This document shows, piece after piece, positions 47,092 through 60,209 of a stretch of DNA of 64,000 nucleotides. Made by a program: the position numbers and the translations under genes. The notes under the pieces were generated by a model, which saw nothing but the letters and a program-made list of their open reading frames with translations, was not told the DNA's origin and did no database searches. This DNA is from Liquidambar formosana. Its lineage: Eukaryota > Streptophyta > Magnoliopsida > Saxifragales > Altingiaceae. The stretch spans positions 744,001 through 808,000 of the forward strand of contig CM077832.1 of NCBI GenBank assembly GCA_039720395.1, written 5' to 3'. Positions within the stretch are counted from its first letter, which is position 1; each line of letters starts with the position of its first letter.

Positions 47092-49349
47092 TTTTACTTA
47101 GGGTTGTCAAAAGGAGAAGAAACACTAGTCTTTCTTTTTTTCTTTTTTGCCTACAGGGTAGTTAGACTTTATATTTGACTAGTTCTCAATTAATACATCG
47201 CACACTCCACATCAATTAACGCCCAAATAAATATGACCAACATGCGTTCTCTCAAACCATCCCCCATTATTTAAAAATAAAAAGTTTATATCCATTAAAG
47301 CTCGAATGGGTCAACTCATGTATTTACCTGATTCAGAAAGACTTAAAGTTGGCACAATAATTGCGAGTAGATGCATTTGAATCAGCTAATAATGACGATT
47401 TTCCTTTTGGCGGATGCCTTATTAAATTAAAGCTTCCTCATAATATGCAACCCTCTCAGAAATAATAATGCTACATTAAAAGTCCTAATAGGATAATAAC
47501 AACTAGAGCGTTACCAAAATCAAAGTTTGACTTTTTGCACATAAGACTACAAACGAGACTAGAGAAGCCTTGGTTCATGGGGTGCTTAAGCTCGACTCCT
47601 TGAAATCTTAGCTATTCAAATTCGGCTTGCTTTTTATGAGGCCAATCGAGTCGAGTTTTAATATGTTTGAGCTTGACTCATTTATTAAACAATCAAACTC
47701 GAACAAGCTTTTACTGATCGAATTTATGTACAAGTTGTTCATAAATGACTTGATTTATTTGCAACCCTACCTTCACAAGATTGGTTGAGATTTACAAATA
47801 ATAGGAATTAAGAGAGAAAGTCCCTAAAAAAATTGGATTATGTACACTGGCTTATTCAAGTCATTTTTGCAAGTCTAATTATGAGCCTATTCATGAGCTT
47901 GATCATCATGAACCCTTAACAAGCTTATTCATGAGACCAACCAAGTTGAGCTTGTTTTGCTTGATATTGAATCGAATTATTATTAAACAAGTCCAAACTC
48001 CAAGCTTGAGCTTGGCTTGTTCGTAAATTATCAAACTAAAACGAGTCTTTACTAAGTTGTTTGTTAGCATGCACAGTTCTAGCTCTTGCAAACAAAAAAA
48101 CAAAAATTTTGAAATTGTAAGTCCAACTTTTCTTTTACCGAAAACTCAACTTACATAGGGTGAATTACGGATAGGTCTGACTACGGATAAACAATTACAA
48201 TTCATTACAAATTATTAATCATTTTTAGTTAAGTTAGTAGTCATTTACTATTAAGTTATAATAATTTCTATTAAACTGTAATCGTTTGCCTGTAGCTGGA
48301 CCTATCTGTAATTCTCCCATTTACATATATAAAAAAAAAATTAAAAAAAAAAAATCGAGTCCATTGGCAGGGCTTGGGCTAAGCTACCTCGATGCCAACC
48401 TTCTTGGTCATCTGGACTGAATAAGTGAGCTAAATTTAGCTGGGTTAATTTTCTAGGCCTGTTTTTATGCTTGCAAGAACTAGAACTCTGCACGCAAACA
48501 AAGAATGTTGGACTTCCCACAAAATGATTGATCCATTCATTCTTTCCCGACCTGATAATGATCGCATTTTTCAGAGCCTTAATAAATAAAAAATAAATAA
48601 AAATAAGCCATATAAGTCCCATGTTGGACCTCCCACAAAATATTACAATAGTAGTGACCATCATCGTTAAATCGTTCGAAATTGGACCTCCAAGTTTTTT
48701 CCTTTTTTATTTCTTTTTTGATGATGAAACTGGACCTCCAGGTTTTTTGGCCAAACATGAGTATCTTAAGCCTAGGTATGAGCTCAGCTTAGTCCCATGC
48801 GACACTCATTCCACCCGAAAGCCCATGCATTTGATAGTGAGGGAACAAAGATTCAAATTTAAGACCTCCATCTCCTAGCCTTTTGCAATTCGCACTGCCT
48901 TCATGATGAATAGACTGGATTTTCTCAGAGTCTATTCACTATATTTTTGAGAATAAACTCCCAGATCCAAATTACTCCCATGCCAAACAATTCTTGGTTC
49001 CAACTTTGTCAAGTAATAGAATTTTGGGACATTAAAGACCAAATAAATAGTCAAACCAAAATTGATAAGCAGTCACAAATCCAAAAATGTACAAAACCAA
49101 GACAACTAAAATAAGATTTGAGTTGTTCAACGTGAAAAACACGTGCTTCAGGGATCACCAGGCTGACTAACCAGTAACTGGTCTGATCATCTCGCAGTTT
49201 CTCATTAAATATCTATTTAGAAGTTTTTGACGAAAATGTCCTAAATTCATGGGAAAAAACTACTTCACTAGCAACAAGAGGGGGATGCTCTTGCCTGAAG
49301 AAATCCAAGTGCAGATAAGCCCACTGGATTAGTTTCCCACCTCTAATGT

Positions 49350-52300
49350 TTAACGCCTCTTTTTGCTTCCTTTTGCACCACTGGATTTTGATGGGGAAGC
49401 AACCAGGTACACAAACAAAACCATAATGGTGATCACGGAGATTAAAGACCCATATTTTGCCAACAACCTCTGCAAATATAAAAAATTAAAAAAATGGAAG
49501 TAAGAAATAAATAGGGGAAGCAAAAGTTCTAGAAATCCAGAAAAGGAAGACTTATGCCTCAATAAAATGACAAGAAAAGTGGTTTTCACTCTGCAGAACA
49601 TACACATTGAGAAGAATAGTCATCAAGGATATTTTTAATTAGTTGCCAGTTAGAGAAGTCAACAGGCTAAAATTAACATTCCACAAACAATTCGTTGATT
49701 GTGAAAAGGGGTAAGAATGCCACAAAAAATTGGGGCAATTAGGTCTGCATGTGTTATTTCAGAACTCAAATCCATCCTAATGCAAAATTTAACAACCACC
49801 TCCATAATCTAAACATTGAAAGAATAAGAATGACTCATACCTTAGCCTGTGGAAATTTTGATGCCAACATTGATAATTCCATGAAAAAACAAGACAATGC
49901 ATTTTGGTTAATACAGATAAAGGTTTCGAAAAAGAGAGAAATCAAAATTTGCTATTTTAAGGAGAAACTTACCCATTCAAACTTCTTCTCGGGAGGTCTG
50001 TCTGCAAGGATATCTAGTGGCAGTATTGGGGTTGAAAAAGCCTCCTAGAAACAGGTGACAGTCAAAAGATCATTATTATTGTTATTATTATTTTTCACTT
50101 GGAACAAAAATTTAAGTAAAACACTGCTGTGCCTGTCAAACCTGTAGAGCAGCCTTTGTGGGGATGCGGAAAGTAATGACTGCTGGCGCACCATAAAACA
50201 ATCCTTTCACACTGGACTCCAAATCAAAAGAGTGCGACAGAAGAGCACCACTGCAGATAATATAGGTCCGCAGATATTGAAAAAGAAGAAAATTATTAAT
50301 TAAAATAAAATGAATAAGGAATTTAAAGAAGGGATTGGCATTACTGAAAGGTAGCACTCACGCATCAAGCCTTTCCCATGACTTTGAAGTGTTACCACTG
50401 ACAACATTGAATATATCTTGAGGCCAGCTATCGTCTGTAAGACTTACATCATACGCAGTCCTAAAAAGATAATTTTCCAAAGAAACAGAACATTTATGGT
50501 TTGCAATAAAATATGTAAGCACATAATTAATAATGAACAGGGAATAATCATAAAACAATTCTAACATTACGCAAGTAAATCAACTTGAAATAATTAAAAC
50601 TCAAACAGAATTATAAAAATAAAAATAATAATAAAAAAGAGCCTTTGCCCACAGAATCAATGGAGATGTGATGATGAAGGTAGAAGGCACAACTAGATTT
50701 GTTGGGTGCACTCAATGGCTTCTGATGCACAACTTAAAGTGATGTAGTTAAAAATTATTCCAAAATGCAAGAGAAGTGACTACAAAATACAAGATGAGAA
50801 GAAAAATAAAACGTGCCCCACAAAAATGAAGGGGTTGATCTCCAAGCTAACATGCTTTGTACTTAAACCAACAAACCTTGAAACAAGCAACAAATTTGCA
50901 ACCAAGCAAAAGAGAGTTACCAAAAGAGACCACAACTTGCAAGTCAGAACGCATTGAAAAGGGGATGAAAAACTAAGTCACCATCATTCTTACACATACA
51001 ACATTTATTAGGAATCACTTAACCTCTGTTAATTAGGTGACCAACCACTAAAATCTTATCTCCCATACCTATCCAAGCAAAAAAAAAAAGAAAGGAGAGA
51101 GAGAGTGAGAGAGAGAGAGCTACCTTAGCAACTCATAAGAGAATAAGCCCTTAAAGAGAGCAAAAATGACTCCAAATAGCCTTGGCGGGAAAACCAACCC
51201 TCTCCTCTTGTTAGCAACTCAAAAGAAAATAAGCCCTTCCTATTATCCTTCCAATTCGGTAAGTCAGCCCCACTTCTAGATGCCTTTGCTGAGTACAGCT
51301 TCTGGACACTTGACAAAGGTGAAAGCTGTGTCTCACTTCCAATCATGAAGCAATCTCAGTATCTCACAAAGATAACACACCAATGAAGCCTCTCAGCCCT
51401 CTTGCCCTCCCAAAGAATATTGTCAACCACCTTCACCGACTTACTTTTGACAGTTGGAAAAGGTGAGAGCTCACTCACTTCCAATCATGAAGCAATCTCA
51501 CAACAATGGGACACCAATGAAGTTTCTCGGCCTACCAAAGAATATTTGTCAGCCACCCACCTGATTTAATTCTTGTTATTTTGACAATCTCAGGGAACAA
51601 AAGCTTCAAAGGAGCATGCCCGCACCACGTCATGCAGGGGGAAGGGGACAGGGCGGAGAACACACACACATAGTTTGGCCCTTTTCCAAACTAAAAATAA
51701 AATAGCCTTTAGAAACTCATAGAGACTTTGCAAGATGCATAGACCATGCAATCCTCTCACCTCCTTAGCTTAGTACCATTGACACTTCTAAAGGGGAGCT
51801 GTGTCCTTATTGGACACCACATCACACACAACACTCATTCCAACAGGATATGTGACAGGCACACCCTAGATGTGTTCAAAGTTCTAAAATAAATATTTAA
51901 TATTTAATATTAACATTCACCACCACTCTAAACTCAATTGAATGCAATATGGGGGATCCTGAAGAGCAAACTTTGGAGCATCAAAGTATTTTCTAAATAC
52001 GACATTAGATGCAGGTTCTATATCCATACAATTGTTAACACGCTCATTTTCCTGCTGTTGAATTTACTGAAAACTTCAATCTCACAGGACCTCAATATAA
52101 AATGCCAGATGTAATAAGGCCTCATTGAGTGATGGGAAAAAGAAGAAAAACACAACTTACTTATTAAAATTTTAGCCATATAAAAAGACCAAACCAAGGT
52201 TAGTATAATGAGATGGTTTCATAATCCAACTTGAAGGCAGCAATCTACAGAGTTAAGCAAGGCTGTGAGTCTGTGATGATAAGATAGCACTAATTCAAAA

Positions 52301-52445
52301 GACTAATACTTGAGTATGGAAAATATGACAATAACTGATGAATTTTTCAGACTTCAAAGCAAACTAATCATCAAGAACCAAAAATCTCTGTACGAAATGG
52401 TAACAAAAGTGAGACGTCTCGGACATAAACATGGCACCATCTTTG

Positions 52446-52497
<52 letters not shown>

Positions 52498-53351
52498 GGT
52501 TTTAAGTTAGCAATGCAAAAAACCTCAGGTTATCCCATGTATTCATTCTCAACGTGCAAAATTGAGTTTTTCAATAGCAACTTTGTTTTAAACTTATCAC
52601 GCATGATCTTAACCTAACAACCAACAACCAAAAAAAATAACCAACTGAACGAAGAGGACGCTAGCAAATCATATAAACAGCAGCATCAAACTCTATAATA
52701 GTGGTGATAAGTGAAAACAAAACAAACCTTTCAAGAAAGTAGACAAAACATATCGGATATTAAGAAACACAACTGATCAAAATCAAGGAAATAAGCACAA
52801 ATATAGTTAAATGCCACCACAAATGAGCACAATTTTATGTAATTACCTTCTAATCAAACAAATAACCTCATGTTAAAATATATATATATCGACAACAACA
52901 ATCAATTCAACGAGATCCAAACAATACAAGAAACCGTGTAGATCGGGTCCACCACTTGGTAAATCTATCCTTCAATCATCGACAATGATTATTTCAACTA
53001 CCTCATAGGAAATCAGAAATTCCTAATTCATATAGCAATAACAACAGATGATCTATCAGATCAAGCATACGAGAATGACCAATCGGATTTACAGAATATG
53101 AATATACACAAATAAATTATGTCAAAGCTAAATCAGATAAGAGAGATCGATAATGGTGGAAAACGTTACGTAGATCCTTGGTTGTAGATGTCGATGGAGA
53201 CGGAGACACGCTCGGCCCCAGATTTGAGCCTGGTGAGCGCAACTTTCTTGTGCGCCACGATGAACGGTGCGTCTGAGACCGCAAGCGTCGACGATGTGAA
53301 TAGCAGAGCTACCATAACGCAGATCAGAGCCTCCATGATCCGATTCGCCAT
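49350..53351 (-). CDS. Translocon-associated protein subunit beta (TRAP-beta, SSR2-type)
   Basis: Five exons on the minus strand, 53351-53170, 50460-50362, 50250-50142, 50044-49973 and 49469-49350, join in frame with GT-AG introns and give 193 aa, the usual plant length. Residues 1-25 form a signal peptide (MANRIMEALICVMVALLFTS). The lumenal domain contains DAPFIVAHKKVALTRLKSGA, AERVSVSIDIYNQGS, LTDDSWPQDIFNVVSGNTSK and GAPAVITFRIPTKAALQ. One membrane span near residues 163-180 (SVITIMVLFVYLVA) is followed by a basic cytosolic tail ending GAKGSKKRR. TRAP is an ER membrane complex beside the Sec61 channel that helps import of secretory proteins; the beta subunit is single-pass. Intron 1 is 2.7 kb and holds a (CT)n tract. 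The start was chosen at the first Met before the signal peptide; Met6 is an alternative. The gene is complete only in duplication copy B. Confidence 0.93.
52447..52496. repeat. (CT)n microsatellite in TRAP-beta intron 1, copy B
   Basis: About 25 uninterrupted CT units in the large first intron. Homologous to 35491-35541. Confidence 0.95.
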
Positions 53352-54153
53352 GGACGATGATCGGAGCTTCGCAATTCTTCAGGTCGAGAGTATGGAATTC
53401 TGCAGAATGGGGAAATGTTTCAGACACAGAAAACAACTAGGGTTCGAACCGAAAATAAGGGCTGGCTCTAGTGTCAAACGCAGCACGAGAAGACTGGTTG
53501 ATTTTGTCAAGGTGATGTTGTATGAGAGCAAGGAAAAATTATAAAAACTACGTCGTTTTTTTGTAGTAATGTTAAAACTTAAGGGCCTGTTCGGTAAACC
53601 TAAAAATCTAATCGACTGAAAATAAGTCTAATCAGTTTTGATTTTCACATTATTTGATAAGTCTATTTTTTCTGCTAATTTGTTAAGTTTTTTGCTGAAA
53701 ATAAGACATAAACACAATTTTTTTAAAATCAACTATAGACCTATTTGGGAATTTTTAAAATTGGATTGGATTGAGTCTAATCCATAATTATTATACGGTT
53801 TTTTAATAAATCAACTCATAATTGGTTTGAAAGAAAAAAAAAACTATATTTATGCCTTATATTCAAAATAAACTTGAACTAATTAGGAGGAAAAATGAAT
53901 TTTACAAACAGTGTGAAACCAGTTAAATTTAACTTTAATTGACCAGGTTTTCAAGTCTACCAAATAACCACTAAAATTGATTAATTAAATAAATAACAAT
54001 TAAGACATAATTTGATCTATCTTTTAAACTTCCCAGAAAATCCCTTTGAAACAAACTCGATTTATGGGGTTTGTAAAGAGCCAAGCTAAGCTAAAGGAAA
54101 TAGTTGGGTACTTTATTTTGGTTTGGTAAATTAACAAATTCAACAATAAGTTT
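53352..54153 (-). other. 5' region of TRAP-beta up to the copia element
   Basis: This is the leader and promoter side of the minus-strand TRAP-beta gene. No clear TATA box was found. The first ~180 bp are GC-richer, as in a leader; beyond about 53570 the DNA is AT-rich. The copia element starts about 0.8 kb upstream of the TRAP-beta start codon. Confidence 0.4.
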
Positions 54154-54158
54154 GAGTT

Positions 54159-54432
54159 TGTTATGAATATTAAACATTGAGTGGACAATTGAGTGGATGT
54201 CCACACCCCCTCCACTTTGTGATAATGGGAACACCACTTCATAAGTGGGTTAGGTAATCCCATCATGTGGACCTAATGCAAACAAAGATAAAAGGGGAAG
54301 GGGAGAAAGAAGAGAGATGTATATTTTGGAGAGAATGAAGAAATGTGTATTTGGAGAGAAAGAAGAGAAAGAAGATGAATAGAGAAATTTTATTCTCCTC
54401 ACAACTTGTTCTAAATTCTTGGTTTTACAACA
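54159..54432 (+). repeat. 5' LTR of the copia element
   Basis: 274 bp, TG...CA. Contains GA-rich tracts near 54300-54380. Confidence 0.93.
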
Positions 54433-54634
54433 CGTTATCAGCACGAATTGCTCAAGGAATTTGGGAGCAATATCATACTGCCACCATCTTCTTTCTTAAC
54501 CAATTTGGTTGTGGTAAGTTGGTAAGTTGGTACGTTCTAAACCAATTTGATTGTGGTAAGTTGGTATGCTTTTAACCAATTTGGTTGTGGATTGGTTTTT
54601 ACTCTAAAATTATATACTTGAATGGATGAATCCA

Positions 54635-55632
54635 TCTTCTCTTCCTGAAGCAAGAGAAGATTTAAAAATAAAACTTGAAGTTTTAGAAATAAATAAAAGG
54701 AGTGATGATTCATTTTCTCTTCTTGAAGTAAGAGAAAGATTTGAAAACTTGAAGTTTTCTATATGAAAAGTTATTATTTACATGTTATCTTCATGAAAGA
54801 AGAAACAAATTTCAATCTCCAAAATTTTCTATAAGAAAAGTTGTTATTCATATATTCTCTTCCTGAAGCAAGAGAAGATTTAAAATAAAACCTGAAGTTT
54901 TATAATTAAAAAGGAAAAAGGGTAACAATTCATCTTCTCTTCCTGAAGTAAGAGAAAGATCTGAAAACCAGAAGTTTTCTATAAAAAAAAAAAAAAGTTA
55001 TTATTCATCTGTTCTCTTCCTGAAGCAAGAGATAAATTTCAAAACCTGAAGTTTTAGAAATAATGAATAAAGTCTCAATTTAATTGAATAAAGTGATGGT
55101 CAATGATGACCAAATTAAATTGAGTAATATATTTCTCTATTATGTGTTATGCAACTTCTTTAGATGCTTGTAAAATTTTGGTGAAAATTCGTGGGTGTGT
55201 CTTAACTTTTGCTTTAGTTAGCATAAAAGAACACAGAAAAATCTGCTCTTGTTTTACTACGAATTGACTGTCAACGTCACCTCTGTTGTCTGTTAACTTC
55301 TCTCAGATTTACTGGTAACTTCACTGTGTCAGCTTAAAGTATGTCATTTTATGATAAAAACCACCAGAAGTGGAATAATGGAATACCAAACCACCAGAAG
55401 TGGATTAATGACATATCAAACCATTAGAAGTGGAGCAATGAAATACTAAACCACTAGAAGTGGAATACTAAACCACTAGAAGTGGAGTAATAAAATACCA
55501 AACCACTAGAAGTGGATTAATGACATATCAAACCACAAGCTAGAAGTCGAGCAATGAAATATCAAACCACCAGAAGTGGAATGAATATATTTGGTGTGGA
55601 AAAATAAAATACCAAACCAAGTGGAATGACAC
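54635..55632. repeat. Internal repeats in the copia leader
   Basis: Two repeat families fill the region where gag would be expected. CTTCCTGAAGCAAGAGAA-type words recur about five times (54640-55035). A ~30-bp minisatellite built on AACCACCAGAAGTGGA recurs about nine times (55360-55632). Isolated CCAGAAG words continue to about 57290. Confidence 0.8.
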
Positions 55633-57365
55633 TGAAGAAATAAGCATCGGTTTATAGAATAAACCTACGAGATAAGTGTTTTAAGTAAATACTTGGTTGA
55701 GGTTTTGTGTGTTATACTGTGTTGACAGCACGAACCTATTTTACCATTTAATTCATAACTTTAGTTCTAGTTATGATTTTGAGATGAAACGAATTGGATT
55801 TTGTCACTAACTTGTTGGGCTAACATCCTACCAATTTTCATGTCATTGGGTGACCATTTGATTTTTTTGCGTAATTATTTCGTGGTACACCTGAATCTGG
55901 GATTTCTGTTAGACAGCACTAACTCAATATTGAAAAATATTTTTGAATGGGTTTTGCTAGGTATTTCTCTACCAAATTTTGATGTTACAAAGTACATTTG
56001 ATATACTTTTAAGTGATATAAACCCCAAAGCCCATTTCTTTTTGGATTGAACATATAAAAATTCATTTATACGCATCACAAATTGTTTTCACTAAAATTT
56101 CAGATTTGGTCATTGTACTTGGAGCAGATTACAGATTTTTTGCTACTTATTAGTAGCATTTTGAGAACTAGAGAGACCAACTGGAGATTGTCTCTGCAGC
56201 CCATTAAGAATCCTAGCCCCATTTTGGCATGCGTTAGTTTAATTAAAGGCACTCCCAATAGTGCCAATTGCCTAAACAAACCTTGCAGAATTGATGAAAG
56301 GCTATCTATTAATTCTATTCTGCCATTGGAGAAGTACTAATGCTTTGGGTAAGTTACTCTAACCGTGGTAAAGATACTTTGGCATATGTATCAATATGGA
56401 ATTATTTTCTCTACCATATTAAAAAAAAAAAAAAATGGTCATAAAGCTTTATAAAACAAATAAATTGGTTTTACTTACTACGTGATAACAATCAATTTTG
56501 ATTTATGAGTTTAAAATTATTTGTTGGCCAATTTTTTTTGATTATTATCAAAACCATTTCATCATTAAATTTGATGACCATTGAAATTAAATATTTGTGA
56601 CCATAATTCTTTTGATATTTGATTCTTTTGAAAACGATCGATTTATTGCAAAATCTTATATAAATAAATATTTTCAAGATACCAAAATGTGACAATACAC
56701 TGAACAGAGTGGCAAGATTGTGAAAATATTTTAATATTTCTTGCCTTGTAAGTACTATTGTAGGTGTACTAATTACTTCACGTCTATATCTAGTGAATAT
56801 ATGTTCCCCTATATACTCACCTGAAAACAAGCATAATTTATAAACTAGTATACGGGAAATCAAATATGAATTGCAATATGATATTGCAGATCTAATTTCA
56901 AGATGATTGTTAAAAATATATGTCTGGAAGACAGTGCTATAACTCACACAATCATTAAATTTCCAATATTTATCATTATTCAAAACTATTGTCAATATCA
57001 TATGAGGTTCATCTAACCTAATTGAAGGTTCCAGAAGAGCAAATATAATATTGCCAAAAAGAAAAAAAAATTTATGTTGACAATTCTTTATATTCTACCA
57101 GAAGTAGAAGAAATTTATTGAGTTTTTAAAATTTACATCGTAAATAGTTATCATATTGAAACCATTAACAATGGAAATGAGGAATATCTTTATATTACCT
57201 CTATAATTTTGGGGTAGAAGCTCATATTAAATATTTTCTTTTTTATACGATTATAAGCACAATTGAAACACATGTGGTAGCGCACCAGAAGTGCTCTAAC
57301 ATAAAGATCTTTATACTTTAACATAATCACAATGATGGTAAGGGATGGTAATCACAGTATGGTAA
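55633..57365. other. AT-rich non-coding interior of the copia element
   Basis: No gag, protease or integrase motif (no zinc knuckle, DSG or HHCC pattern) was found on the plus strand. A 169-codon minus-strand frame (57001-56492) is AT-rich with no recognised domain. Confidence 0.5.
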
Positions 57366-58724
57366 GAATTCACACATCCAAACTCACAAAGTGATGTTTT
57401 TACAGCAAGATTTGCAGATTGTCATTTTGATGAAACACAGTTCCCGTCGTTAGGAGGAGGAAATCCACTGATAGAAGAACGACGTGAACTTTCTTGGAAT
57501 GTACCATCTTTGTCCCATCTTGATCCAGGTACTGCTCAATGTGAAACTGAAGTACAGAGGATCACTCATCTTCAGAAGATTGCTAATCAAATGCCAGATG
57601 CATTTACAGACGCAGCAAAAATAACTAAGTCTTATATACCGGCTGCAAACACACCAGCAAAGATCAATGTACCAATTGGTAAGTCTACTATTATTGCAGC
57701 AAATGAATCATCTACTACACGCCTGAAGCGTGGTAGACCCTTGGGTTCAAAAGATTTAGTTCCCCGGAAGAGGAAAATAAAAGGGCAACAAAATATAGAA
57801 AATAGTACTCTGGAAGAGGCTATTGAACAAGAAATAAATATTCCCACAAATTCTTATTTAATAACTCCTGAAGAGGAAAATGTCCCTGAAGAGACAGAAA
57901 ACAATAAAGAGGCATATGTACATGGAAATGAAGAAATTTCTATAAACTATACATGTACAAAAGAATTGTGGGATTGTTCAAAAGTGGTTATTAATGATGT
58001 ATTTTCTTTCGCAGTAGCTACTGAAATTTCGAAAGATGATGATGATTTCGAACCACGCACTGTAGACGAATGTCACAGTAGACCTGATTGGTCAAAGTGG
58101 AAAGAAGCAATTCAAGCAGAATTGGATTCGCTAGAAAAACGTAAAGTATTTGGACCTGTAGTCCTAACACCCAATGATGTGAAACCCGTGGGTTACAAAT
58201 GGGTGTTTGTAAGAAAGCGTAATGATAAAAATGAGATCGTCAGATATAAAGCTCGTTTAGTAACACAAGGTTTCCTGCAGAGACCCGGGATTGATTATGA
58301 AGAAACATATTCACCTGTAATGGATGCCATTACATTTCGATATTTAATTAGTCTGTCAGTCTCAGAAGGACTTGACATGCGTCTTATGGACGTAATTACT
58401 GCATATTTATATAGAAAGTTAGATGCAGATATATATATGAAGATCCCTGAAGGATTCAAATTGCCTGAAGCAAATACATCACAACCACGAAATATGTACT
58501 CAATTAAACTGAGACGATCTTTGTATGGATTAAAACAATCTGGAAGAATGTGGTATAATTGTCTCAGTGAGTACTTAGTTAAAGAAGGATATATTAATAA
58601 TCTTATATGCCCTTGTGTATTTATAAAGAAATCAGAATCTGGATTCGCTATCATTGCAGTCTATGTTGATGATATAAATTTAATTGGGACTCCTGAAGAG
58701 CTCATGAAGCTGCTGAATATTTGA
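57366..58724 (+). pseudogene. Copia pol, part 1: integrase C-terminus and reverse transcriptase
   Basis: The frame is open from after a stop at 57363. It begins with the end of integrase (VFTARFADCHFDETQ) and a linker (SHLDPGTAQCE). The copia-type reverse transcriptase follows: WKEAIQAELDSLEK, YKWVFVRKRNDKNE, YKARLVTQGFLQRPGIDYEE, SLYGLKQSGRMWYN and the catalytic AVYVDDINLIG (Tyr-Val-Asp-Asp present). The frame ends in a premature stop at 58722-58724 caused by a frameshift between about 58701 and 58706; the next frame continues with EAAEYLKKEF. No start codon for a full polyprotein remains. Confidence 0.9.
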
Positions 58725-59671
58725 AAAAAGAATTTGAGATGAAAAATTTAGGGAGAACAAAATATTGTCTCGGCCTGCAGATCGAGCATAAATCAAATAG
58801 AATTCTTATCCATCAATCAGCTTATACCGAAAAGGTATTGAAACGTTTTAATATGGATAAAGCGCATCCACTAAGTTCTCCCATGGTGGTTCGATCTCTT
58901 GATATTAAGAAAGATCCATTTCGCTCCAAAGAAGATAATGAAATGCTACTTGGTCCTAAAGTACCATATCTTAGTGCAATAGGTGTTTTGTTATATTTAG
59001 CACAATGCACTAGGTCTGATATAGCATTTTCAGTCAACTTATTAGCAAGATTCAGTTCTGCTCCAACTCGACGACACTGGAATGGTATTAAACATATTTT
59101 ACGTTACCTTCGTGGAACTACAGATATGGGTTTGTTTTACTCAAAGGAATTAGCCCATTGTCCTTTTTTAGAAGGATATGCAGATTCTGGATACCTTTCT
59201 GATCCTCACAAAGTTCGCTCACAAACAGGGCATGTATTTACATGTGGCAATACAGCGATCTCTTGGCGATCTACAAAGCAGACTTTAATTGCTACATCTT
59301 CTAATCACTCTGAGATACTTGCACTCCATGAAGCAAGTCGTGAATGTGTATGGTTAAGATCTGTAGTCCATCACATTCGAGACACATGTGGGTTACCTCT
59401 GATTAAAGGTATGTCAACAACAATTTATGAAGATAACGCTGCATGTATTGCACAAATTCAAGGAGGGTACATCAAAGGTGATAGAACCAAACACATTTCA
59501 CAAAAGTTCTTCTACACTCATGAACTCCAGCAGAGGCATGAAATTGATGTGAAGCAAATACGTTCTACTGATAATCTTGCGGATTTATTCACCAAAGCCT
59601 TACCATCGTCAACATTCAAGAAATTGGTATATGGCATTGGAATGCGTCGGGTTTGCGATCAGTTAAGTTGA
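58706..59671 (+). pseudogene. Copia pol, part 2: reverse transcriptase end and RNase H
   Basis: This continues part 1 in another frame. It contains EFEMKNLGRTKYCLGLQIEH, the thumb region (PYLSAIGVLLYLAQCTRSDI, FSSAPTRRHWNGIKHILRYL) and RNase H with its acidic residues in order: YADSGY, SNHSEILALHEA, YEDNAACI and STDNLADLFTKALP. It ends with a normal stop, followed by ~250 bp with two copies of a TTTTTCCTTC...CCCA-TGGGTTTT segment common in copia 3' regions. Confidence 0.9.
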
Positions 59672-59929
59672 TACTTATCTTCTTATCAGGGGGAGTATTC
59701 ATTTTTGGACATATGCACGCTGTACTCTTTTTCCTTCGCCTAGGTTTTGTCCCATTGGGTTTTCCTGGCAAGGTTTTAATGAGGCAGTTTCTTTAGTGCG
59801 TCCAACACCACTCTAAGATTTACAAAAATGTTGTACTCTTTTTCCTTCACTAGTTTTTTCCCACTGGGTTTTTCTAGTAAGGTTTTAACGAGGCACATTA
59901 TCTTAGTGTGGTGGACATCCAAGGGGGAG

Positions 59930-60204
59930 TGTTATGAATATTAAACATTGAGTGGACAATTGAGTGGATGTCCACACCCCCTCCACTTTGTGATAATGGG
60001 AACACCACTTCATAAGTGGGTTAGGTAATCCCATCATGTGGACCTAATGCAAACAAAGATAAAAGGGGAAGGGGAGAAAGAAGAGAGATGTATATTTTGG
60101 AGAGAATGAAGAAATGTGTAATTTGGAGAGAAAGAAGAGAAAGAAAATGAATAGAGAAATTTTATTCTCCTCACAACTTGTTCTAAATTCTTGGTTTTAC
60201 AACA
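59930..60204 (+). repeat. 3' LTR of the copia element
   Basis: 275 bp, differs from the 5' LTR by one inserted A and one G-to-A change. Confidence 0.93.
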
Positions 60205-60209
60205 GAGTT

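Larger units (their letters stand above)
41420..53158. repeat. Segmental duplication, copy B
   Basis: This segment matches 24721-36204 and continues without a break into TRAP-beta exon 1. Copy B is therefore the structurally complete version at this end. Differences are mostly microsatellite length ((AT)n at 47061, (GA)n at 45925), a few indels and scattered substitutions. Confidence 0.9.
54159..60204 (+). mobile_element. Defective Ty1/copia retrotransposon with near-identical LTRs
   Basis: The element is bounded by LTRs at 54159-54432 and 59930-60204 and by an exact 5-bp duplication GAGTT (54154-54158 and 60205-60209). The LTRs begin TGTTATGAAT and end TTTTACAACA. They differ by one inserted A and one G/A change over 274-275 bp, which indicates a recent insertion. 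A PBS-like TATCAGCACG follows the 5' LTR and a polypurine tract AAGGGGGAG (59921-59929) precedes the 3' LTR. Only the distal pol region is coding. Gag, protease and the integrase core are missing, and 54433-57365 is non-coding. Confidence 0.93.

Noticed and set aside
56492..57001. 169-codon minus-strand frame inside the copia element
   Set aside because: It is very AT-rich, has no recognised domain, and is antisense to an element interior. It is likely chance.
57510..57530. Start of the copia pol frame at 57510
   Set aside because: The codon is TTG and the frame is open upstream to 57366 with recognisable integrase C-terminal residues. There is no real start here.
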